From Sphingobacteriales bacterium (lineage in GTDB: Bacteria > Bacteroidota > Bacteroidia > Chitinophagales > Chitinophagaceae): DNA of 15,328 nucleotides. Where the stretch lies: contig REAQ01000020.1 in NCBI GenBank assembly GCA_004294195.1, positions 1-15,328 of the forward strand. The letters are read 5' to 3'. Below the pieces are notes generated by a model. The model had not been told where the DNA came from. It did not search any database and was given only the letters and a program-made list of their open reading frames with translations. Position numbers and translations under genes: made by a program. Shown one piece after another: positions 7,750 through 13,116 of this stretch (the stretch's first letter is position 1; the number at the start of each line of letters is the position of its first letter).

Positions 7750-7757
7750 TATTTTTG
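7750..7757 (+). promoter_or_regulatory. Candidate -7 box for the isocitrate dehydrogenase gene
   Basis: TATTTTTG is a full match to the Bacteroidota -7 consensus TAnnTTTG, 26 bases upstream of the ATG at 7784. TTG triplets at 7712-7717 are about 32 bases upstream of the box, which is too far for a normal -33 element, so only half of the promoter is supported. The leader before the ATG is A-rich, as is common in this phylum, with no Shine-Dalgarno. Confidence 0.4.
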
Positions 7758-7783
7758 CACCGCCACATCTTAAACAAAATTGT

Positions 7784-9235
7784 ATGAAAATTGCTGTAGC
7801 CAAAGGCGATGGAATTGGACCGGAAATTATGGAAGCCGTTTTAGGCATCTTTAAAGCCAACCATGTAAACCTTGAATATGAATACGTTGACATGGGGAAA
7901 TGGGTGTTCGACAAAGGCTTTTCTAATGGAATGACACCAGAAGCACAGCAAACCATTGAAACCCTGGGCATCCTTTTTAAAGGCCCGATGGAAACCCCAA
8001 AGGGAAAAGGCGTAAAAAGTGTGAACGTAACTGCCCGCAAAACCTGGAACACTTACGCCAACAAGCGGGTATTCCAGACCCTTCACGGTGTGGACACGGT
8101 ATTCAGCAAAGCCGGTATCCCAATTGACATCACCGTTGTACGGGAAAATATCGAAGACACTTATGGTGGCATCGAGCATATGCTCACGCATGATGTGGCC
8201 CTGAGCCGCAGGTTCATCACACGTCCCGGAAGCTTGCAAGTGATCAAATACGCCTTCGAGATGGCAAGCAAGAAAGGTACCCGCCGCATCACCTGCGGGC
8301 ACAAGGCCAATATCATGAAGATCACCGATGGTCTGTTCCTGGAATGCTTTTATGAAGTTGCCAAGGATTATCCAGATATTAAGGCCGATGACATCATCGT
8401 AGACGACCTCTGTATGAAAATGGTCACTCGTCCGGATCAGTTTGATGTTGTGGTATTGACCAACCTGCAGGGGGATATCGTTTCTGATCTTTGTGCCGGC
8501 CTGGTGGGCGGACTTGGCTTTGCGCCATCAGCCAATATTGGTGACCATATCTGCATATTTGAAGCTGTACACGGCACCGCACCAGACATCACTGGAAAAA
8601 ACATCGCAAACCCTACGGCCCTGCTCCTTAGTGGACTGGCGATGCTCCGCCACCTCGGTTTGATGGAAAACGCAGCGATCATCGAAAATGCATTGCTCTA
8701 TACCCTGGAACAAGGATACAGAACCGGCGATTTTGGTGATAAATCCAAGCCGGCGCTCAATACCACAGCATTTGCACATGCCATCATCAACAATTTCGGC
8801 AAAACACCTGAACACGGTGCTAAACCGATGCTTGAAAACAAACCCATTACTCCTACCGTGTTCAAACTGGAAAAGAATCCATTGATTATGAGCAAGGAGA
8901 TGGAAGAAGAAACCATTGTTGGGGTAGACCTTTTCGTTGAAAGTGCGGAACAACCCACTGAAGTGGCCGATAAATGCCTGAAACATACCCTTGACCTGTT
9001 CAAGCTGGTTACCATCAGCAACAGAGGAACCCAGGTGTGGCCGAAAGGATCCATCTTTACCAACCTCGTCAATCAGTATCGGTGCCGTTTTGAAAGTATA
9101 AACGATGCGCCGCTGACCCAAAGAGACATTATTGAATTATGTACGCGGGTATCTGCAGACTTCAAAATCTGTTCCACTGAATTACTGAATATGTGGGGCG
9201 ATAAAAAAGCGTATTCGCTTGCCCAAGGACAATAG
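7784..9235 (+). CDS. icd: Isocitrate dehydrogenase (long bacterial form; coenzyme residues suggest NAD+)
   Basis: A 483-residue TCA-cycle enzyme converting isocitrate to 2-oxoglutarate and CO2. The catalytic domain shows GDGIGPEI (8-15), the substrate-binding RENIEDTYGGIEH (120-132), GHKANIMK (172-179), the metal-site segment NLQGDIVSD (227-235) and the coenzyme loop HGTAPDITGKNIANPTA (263-279). An extra C-terminal domain of about 140 residues is present, as in the Thermus thermophilus-type enzyme. Automatic annotation usually calls this group NADP-dependent. However, D268-I269 occupy the positions of Lys344-Tyr345 in the NADP-dependent E. coli enzyme, and A275 the position of Val351; the pattern here matches NAD-using members of the superfamily. 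The serine phosphorylated by AceK in E. coli is replaced by isoleucine (I123), so that control is not expected. It converges on the SUI1 gene across repeat element copy 2. Confidence 0.95.
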   Translation: MKIAVAKGDGIGPEIMEAVLGIFKANHVNLEYEYVDMGKWVFDKGFSNGMTPEAQQTIETLGILFKGPMETPKGKGVKSVNVTARKTWNTYANKRVFQTLHGVDTVFSKAGIPIDITVVRENIEDTYGGIEHMLTHDVALSRRFITRPGSLQVIKYAFEMASKKGTRRITCGHKANIMKITDGLFLECFYEVAKDYPDIKADDIIVDDLCMKMVTRPDQFDVVVLTNLQGDIVSDLCAGLVGGLGFAPSANIGDHICIFEAVHGTAPDITGKNIANPTALLLSGLAMLRHLGLMENAAIIENALLYTLEQGYRTGDFGDKSKPALNTTAFAHAIINNFGKTPEHGAKPMLENKPITPTVFKLEKNPLIMSKEMEEETIVGVDLFVESAEQPTEVADKCLKHTLDLFKLVTISNRGTQVWPKGSIFTNLVNQYRCRFESINDAPLTQRDIIELCTRVSADFKICSTELLNMWGDKKAYSLAQGQ

Positions 9236-9240
9236 GGTTA

Positions 9241-9348
9241 ACAATTGACAATTAGCAATTAACAATTGGCGCTGGTAGTTAGAGACTAATCTTTGGTATC
9301 CAAAAACTAGTGCCAATTGTTAATTATCAATTGCCAATTGTCAATTGC
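9241..9348. repeat. Palindromic heptad-repeat element between convergent genes (copy 2)
   Basis: The left arm has four 7-bp CAATTNN-type units (9241-9268) and then GCGCTGG. The right arm, read on the minus strand, has five such units (9348-9314) and then GCACTAG. The right core CCAAAAACTAGTGCC matches the right core of the copy at 6081-6208 in all but one base; the left core is shorter, apparently with a small deletion, so the central stem is weaker. An inner TTTGG/CCAAA stem with a 3-base loop is present. The SUI1 stop TAG (9350-9348) ends on the array edge, and the icd stop lies five bases before the left arm. It may act as a bidirectional terminator. Confidence 0.82.
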
Positions 9349-9683
9349 TAGAAAATTTTGTATTTCAACTTAGAAAGGAACTGCCGTACCTTCTCCCGCT
9401 GGTCTCCCTGGATAATAATCTCACCATCTTTCACAGACCCGCCAGTCCCGCAAAATTGCTTTGCCTTTTTACCGAGTTCTTCCAGGTCTTCAGCCTTTCC
9501 TACAAAACCCGTGACAAGTGTCACTGCCTTACCGGCACGTTGCTTTTTATCCAGCATGATCCGGAGTTTTTGTTTCTCCGGAGGCAGGGTCTCCTGCTCT
9601 TCGTGCGCTTCACGTTCAAACTGAAAAGAAGGATCTGTACTAAACACGAATCCGCTTTTGTCTGCTTTATTCTTCTTACTCAT
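9348..9683 (-). CDS. SUI1/eIF1-like translation factor (YciH family)
   Basis: A 111-residue protein. Residues 1-37 are a charged, probably flexible tail. Residues about 38-108 form the SUI1 domain, with LRIMLDKKQRAGKAVTLVTG, the FCGTGGSVKDGEIIIQGD signature, and a C-terminal helix and strand. Bacterial SUI1 proteins resemble eukaryotic eIF1 and can influence start-site fidelity in vitro; their role in cells is unclear. The ATG (9683-9681) is the last three bases of the octad array that joins it to nadC, 37 bases after the nadC stop. The stop TAG abuts repeat element copy 2. Co-transcription with DUF4783 and nadC is likely. Confidence 0.93.
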   Translation of the reverse strand: MSKKNKADKSGFVFSTDPSFQFEREAHEEQETLPPEKQKLRIMLDKKQRAGKAVTLVTGFVGKAEDLEELGKKAKQFCGTGGSVKDGEIIIQGDQREKVRQFLSKLKYKIF

Positions 9684-9720
9684 AATTGCCGCATTACCGC
9701 ATTTTCAAATTGCCACATTA
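9681..9720 (-). repeat. Octad array exactly spanning the nadC stop to the SUI1 start
   Basis: Read on the minus strand, five 8-bp units run from 9720 to 9681 with no remainder. The first is TAATGTGG; the fourth is TAATGCGG; the others are degenerate versions of the same pattern. The first three bases are the nadC stop TAA, and the last three are the SUI1 start ATG. The whole intergenic region is therefore repeat. Confidence 0.78.
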
Positions 9721-10575
9721 GATATAAGCTTTCAGGCTCAGGTCCAGGCTTCTCGCCTGGTGAATCAGTGCCCCTACGGATACAAAGTCAACCCCTGTTG
9801 CCGCATAGGCCTCAAGGTTCTCCAGGTTGATCCCACCACTGGCTTCGGTTTCAAACTGCCCATTGATCAGCTGTAAGGCTTCATTGATTTTTTCCGGTGT
9901 GAAGTTATCCAGCATGATCCGAAAAACCTTGCCCTTCCCCATCTGCACAACCGTTGCCACATCGTCCAAAGATCTGGTCTCTACTTCTATCTTTAACCCG
10001 GGTTTTACTTTTTGCACATACTCGTGGGCAAGGTTGATAGCCTTCGCCAGACCGCCGCAATAATCAATATGGTTGTCTTTAAGCATGATCATATCATACA
10101 ATGCAAACCGATGATTGATCCCACCACCAATGCGTACGGCTTCTTTCTCCAGTAGTCGGAAATTAGGCGTGGTTTTTCGTGTGTCCAAAACACGGGTATG
10201 GTATCCTTTCAGCAGGTCCGTGTATTGGCGCGTCAATGTGGCGATACCACTCATGCGTTGCATGATATTCAGGACGAGTCGTTCTCCTTTCAGAATGGTA
10301 TGAATAGATGCGGACACTTCAAAAGCAATATCGCCCCTGACCATCACATCACCGTCCTTACGATAGATGTTTAGCACTGATTCCGGCTCCAGCATATGAA
10401 AAATTCTCTCCGCTACGGCTACGCCTGCGAGAATACCTTCATCCTTAATTTTTAAAATAGCCTTGCCCCTGGCATCAGGAGCGATGGTACTAAGTGTGGA
10501 GTGATCGCCATCGCCAACATCTTCACGGATGGCAGAAGCAACAAGCTGTTCAAGTTCCTGGTCAAATGAATGCAT
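9718..10575 (-). CDS. nadC: Nicotinate-nucleotide pyrophosphorylase (quinolinate phosphoribosyltransferase)
   Basis: A 285-residue enzyme converting quinolinate and PRPP to nicotinate mononucleotide and CO2 in de novo NAD+ synthesis. Family motifs are visible: DVGDGDHST near the N-terminus (19-27), DTRKTTPNFR (131-140), RIGGGINHRFAL (148-159), MLKDNHI (164-170), then EVETRSLDD and the C-terminal ASGGINLENL and VDFVSVGALIHQARSLDLSLK segments. The ATG at 10575-10573 is preferred over an in-frame TTG six bases upstream; an AGG lies directly before the ATG. It follows the DUF4783 gene, a neighbour often seen with nadC in Bacteroidota, and precedes the SUI1 gene. Arrays of short repeats lie in both intergenic gaps. 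It sends nicotinate mononucleotide toward NadE, also encoded in this window, through the adenylyltransferase NadD, which is not. Confidence 0.96.
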   Translation of the reverse strand: MHSFDQELEQLVASAIREDVGDGDHSTLSTIAPDARGKAILKIKDEGILAGVAVAERIFHMLEPESVLNIYRKDGDVMVRGDIAFEVSASIHTILKGERLVLNIMQRMSGIATLTRQYTDLLKGYHTRVLDTRKTTPNFRLLEKEAVRIGGGINHRFALYDMIMLKDNHIDYCGGLAKAINLAHEYVQKVKPGLKIEVETRSLDDVATVVQMGKGKVFRIMLDNFTPEKINEALQLINGQFETEASGGINLENLEAYAATGVDFVSVGALIHQARSLDLSLKAYI

Positions 10576-10584
10576 CCTCAAAAA

Positions 10585-10612
10585 TAGCTATTAGCTGGTA
10601 GCTATTTGCTAT
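10585..10612 (-). repeat. Heptad array with ATAGCTA-type units between the DUF4783 gene and nadC
   Basis: Read on the minus strand from 10612 to 10585, four 7-bp units occur: ATAGCAA, then ATAGCTA, a CC-variant, and ATAGCTA again. The stop codon TAG of the DUF4783 gene (10611-10609) lies within the first unit. The array fills most of the 33-bp gap before nadC. Confidence 0.72.
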
Positions 10613-10986
10613 TCAAACCGAAGTTCTTGCACCACTCGCTTATCGCCACGGGTTTTCACCAGTACGGTAGTGCGGAACTCACCCCTTGCAGTACTGAGTT
10701 TGCCAACATAGTAATCAGCATTATTGCTGTTGGCTTTATGAAGCATAGTAAAATTGCGGACATTGTGTGTGGAGAAGAAATCACGCAACACCAGTTCAGC
10801 CTGGGTTCTGCTATAAGAACAACTTTTCTCCGCTACGGTGATCTCCACCAGGCTATCAAAATGACGGGAAATTTTAACGGCATCACCCTTGCGGATGGCG
10901 CCGAAAATCTCATCCACGGTGAGGTCAAATGAGCTAACACCGAGGAAGACGATAGCGAGTAATATGGTTCTTATATACAGAGGCAT
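10609..10986 (-). CDS. DUF4783 family exported protein
   Basis: A 125-residue protein with an N-terminal signal sequence (MPLYIRTILLAIVFLGVSSF; cleavage probably around residue 19). The remainder, about 105 residues, begins with helices (DEIFGAIRKGDAVKISRHFD) followed by alternating strands ending VVQELRFE. This layout resembles the NTF2/SnoaL-like alpha+beta cone fold that DUF4783 is thought to adopt. The function is unknown. Position directly upstream of nadC on the same strand is a recurring arrangement in Bacteroidota, but nothing here links it biochemically to NAD synthesis. It is divergent from gpmI across 60 bp. Confidence 0.85.
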   Translation of the reverse strand: MPLYIRTILLAIVFLGVSSFDLTVDEIFGAIRKGDAVKISRHFDSLVEITVAEKSCSYSRTQAELVLRDFFSTHNVRNFTMLHKANSNNADYYVGKLSTARGEFRTTVLVKTRGDKRVVQELRFE

Positions 10987-11002
10987 GCGTTATACTACGA
11001 CG

Positions 11003-11010
11003 TATCCTTG
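11003..11010 (+). promoter_or_regulatory. Candidate -7 box for the gpmI operon
   Basis: TATCCTTG is one mismatch from the Bacteroidota -7 consensus TAnnTTTG and lies 36 bases upstream of the gpmI ATG. A second near-match (TAGCTTTA, 11035-11042) is too close to the start to give a normal leader. No clear -33 TTG is present. Weak support only. Confidence 0.35.
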
Positions 11011-11046
11011 CGAAAAATGTGCCAAGTTTTGGCGTAGCTTTACCAG

Positions 11047-12570
11047 ATGAACGGAAAGAAAGTATTGCTGATCATTATGGACGGCTGGGGTCTCGGCCAG
11101 GTGCCCTCCAGTGACGCCATTCAACATGCGCAGGTTCCCTTCGTAAAAACACTATGGGAGCATTATCCACATACTACCCTGGTCACTTTTGGTGAAGCAG
11201 TAGGTCTTCCGGAAGGCCAGATGGGTAACAGCGAGGTGGGTCATCTGAACATCGGCGCAGGCAGGATCGTATACCAGGAACTGCAAAGAATAAATGTGGC
11301 CATCAGGACGGGTGAGCTTGCTGCAAACCCTGTGTTCCGTACCGCCATGGCATATGCAAAAACGAATAAAAAGCCGCTTCATCTGCTCGGACTGGTCAGT
11401 GATGGTGGCGTGCACTCCCATATCAACCATATCAAGGCGATCACTTCCCTATGTCAGGCCGAAGGGATCCCGGAAGTCTATATTCATGCTTTTACCGATG
11501 GCCGTGATACGGACCCGAAAAGTGGCCTTGCCTATCTGAAAGACCTGCAGGACCACCTCGGAAAAACAACGGGTAGAATCGCCTCCGTCACCGGCAGGTA
11601 CTACGCCATGGACCGGGATAAGCGCTGGGAAAGAGTGAAACTGGCTTACGACGCCCTCGTTCACGGCATGGGAGAAAAGGTATCGGAAATCCTCCCTGCC
11701 ATAGAACAATCTTATGCGCAGAACGTCACGGATGAATTCATCAAACCCATCATCCAGACAAGTGCGAACGGGCTACCGCTCGCAACAATCAAGGAAGGTG
11801 ACGCAGTGATCTGTTTCAATTTCAGGACAGACCGATGCCGGGAGATCACCCAGGTGCTGACACAGGAAGACATGCCGGACCATGGCATGCACACCCTGAA
11901 GCTGCACTATACCACGATGACGGAATACGACAAAACCTACAAAGGGGTGAACGTGATCTTTGAAACCGATAACCTCGTGAATACCATTGGGGGAGTCTTG
12001 GAAAAAGCCGGCGTAAAACAAATCCGGATCGCCGAAACAGAAAAATATCCGCACGTGACCTTTTTCTTCAATGGTGGCAGGGAAGTTCCTTTTGAAGGAG
12101 AATCCAGGATCATGGTGCCTTCCCCTAAAGTGGCCACCTATGACCTCAAGCCTGAAATGAGCGCTGTAGAACTTACGGATGCATTGGTGCCTGAGATTTA
12201 TAAAGGAGAAGCAGGGTTTATCTGTATCAACTACGCCAATGCGGATATGGTGGGTCATACCGGCGTGTGGGAAGCCGTGATCAAAGCGGTTGAAACCGTA
12301 GACGCCTGTGTGAAAAGACTCGTAACCGCCGCACTGCCGCAAGACTATACCATCTTTATCATCGCAGATCATGGTAATGCAGATTATATGATCAATGCCG
12401 ATGGAACACCCAATACCGCGCATACCATGAATCCAGTTCCGCTTATCGTTGTAAGCAAGGATTGGAAAGGAGAAGTGAAGACCGGGAAACTGGGCGATCT
12501 TGCCCCTACCATGCTGAAGGTGATGGGTATCGCAAAGCCCAAAGAGATGACGGGCGATGAACTTCTGTAA
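11047..12570 (+). CDS. gpmI: 2,3-bisphosphoglycerate-independent phosphoglycerate mutase
   Basis: A 507-residue cytoplasmic metalloenzyme interconverting 3- and 2-phosphoglycerate. The alkaline-phosphatase-like metal site is visible: D12 in MDGWG, the phospho-carrier serine S62 in GNSEVGHLNIGAG, and ADHGNAD near the C-terminus. Substrate-binding segments TDGRDTDP, RYYAMDRDKRWER and NFRTDRCRE are intact. The length is normal (about 510), and no key residue appears to be missing. The stop overlaps the ATG of the following gene (TAATG, 12568-12572), which suggests translational coupling with an envelope protein of no obvious metabolic relation. Confidence 0.97.
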   Translation: MNGKKVLLIIMDGWGLGQVPSSDAIQHAQVPFVKTLWEHYPHTTLVTFGEAVGLPEGQMGNSEVGHLNIGAGRIVYQELQRINVAIRTGELAANPVFRTAMAYAKTNKKPLHLLGLVSDGGVHSHINHIKAITSLCQAEGIPEVYIHAFTDGRDTDPKSGLAYLKDLQDHLGKTTGRIASVTGRYYAMDRDKRWERVKLAYDALVHGMGEKVSEILPAIEQSYAQNVTDEFIKPIIQTSANGLPLATIKEGDAVICFNFRTDRCREITQVLTQEDMPDHGMHTLKLHYTTMTEYDKTYKGVNVIFETDNLVNTIGGVLEKAGVKQIRIAETEKYPHVTFFFNGGREVPFEGESRIMVPSPKVATYDLKPEMSAVELTDALVPEIYKGEAGFICINYANADMVGHTGVWEAVIKAVETVDACVKRLVTAALPQDYTIFIIADHGNADYMINADGTPNTAHTMNPVPLIVVSKDWKGEVKTGKLGDLAPTMLKVMGIAKPKEMTGDELL

Positions 12571-13070
12571 TGAAAAAGGCAACAGTACATATTACCTGTG
12601 CTTTCCTGATGGTGGTAAGTTTGTTGCCTGTAGCATATCCCTGTATTCTCGGCATGCAGAAAATGTTTGCCCGATGGGAAATGAAAGAGAAGCTGGAAAC
12701 TGATCAGCTCCAGACCATTCGCGTGAAAACATCGGAAGTTACCTGGACCTTTCTTCATAGGGAATGCCGCATTGACGGGAAAATGTTTGACGTCAAACAA
12801 ATCATTGAAGACGGAGAATACCTGCGCCTTACTGGTTTGTACGATGAAAAAGAAACAGAAATCGAAAACGATATCTCCCGCAATAGTTCAGACCAAAACA
12901 AGAAAGCCGTTGCCATCATGGCTACATTTGCACAAGCAGTGACCGCGCATTCCTGTGAAACAATGATGCCGGTATATCTCGCAACAAACACAAATGGCTG
13001 GCAACAATTAAAACCTTCGGCACTACCTACATCAATCAAAATCATTCTCACGCCCCCACCGGAATCCTGA
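12570..13070 (+). CDS. Exported or membrane-anchored protein of unknown function, upstream of a TonB-dependent receptor
   Basis: A 166-residue protein of unknown function. Residues about 5-24 are a hydrophobic signal or anchor (HITCAFLMVVSLLPVAYP). C25 follows but does not form a good lipobox. A charged middle region contains VTWTFLHRECRIDGKMFDVK (58-77) and GLYDEKETEI (89-98), a pattern I associate loosely with small Bacteroidota proteins encoded beside TonB-dependent receptors. A second moderately hydrophobic stretch (AVAIMATFAQAV, 113-124) follows, then a proline-rich end (TPPPES). The ATG overlaps the gpmI stop, and the receptor gene starts 46 bp downstream, so it may be an accessory to the receptor, for example in ligand or metal handling. 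That role is inference from position only. Confidence 0.75.
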   Translation: MKKATVHITCAFLMVVSLLPVAYPCILGMQKMFARWEMKEKLETDQLQTIRVKTSEVTWTFLHRECRIDGKMFDVKQIIEDGEYLRLTGLYDEKETEIENDISRNSSDQNKKAVAIMATFAQAVTAHSCETMMPVYLATNTNGWQQLKPSALPTSIKIILTPPPES

Positions 13071-13104
13071 GCAGTGTTTCGCATTTACTTTATTGATCAC
13101 TGCT
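13070..13104. repeat. 7-bp inverted repeat between the small exported-protein gene and the receptor gene
   Basis: AGCAGTG (13070-13076) and CACTGCT (13098-13104) are perfect inverted repeats separated by 21 bases. They occupy most of the 46-bp gap before the receptor ATG. They could be an operator, a weak attenuating hairpin or chance. No T-run follows, so it is not a standard terminator. Confidence 0.35.
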
Positions 13105-13116
13105 TAAAATATTATC

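Noticed and set aside
8528..9121. Minus-strand open frame of 197 codons opposite icd
   Set aside because: The opposite strand carries intact icd catalytic and C-terminal domains; no recognisable protein features.
10576..10581. TTG start for nadC two codons upstream
   Set aside because: The ATG at 10575 fits the family N-terminus and has a better start codon; the extension lies at the edge of the repeat gap.
9718..10986. nadC and nadE as one NAD-synthesis operon
   Set aside because: They are about 5 kb apart, with genes on both strands between them.
11773..12582. Long minus-strand open frame of 269 codons opposite gpmI
   Set aside because: It is a shadow of a fully conserved gpmI gene and its protein (rich in H, F, C and G) resembles no family I recognise.
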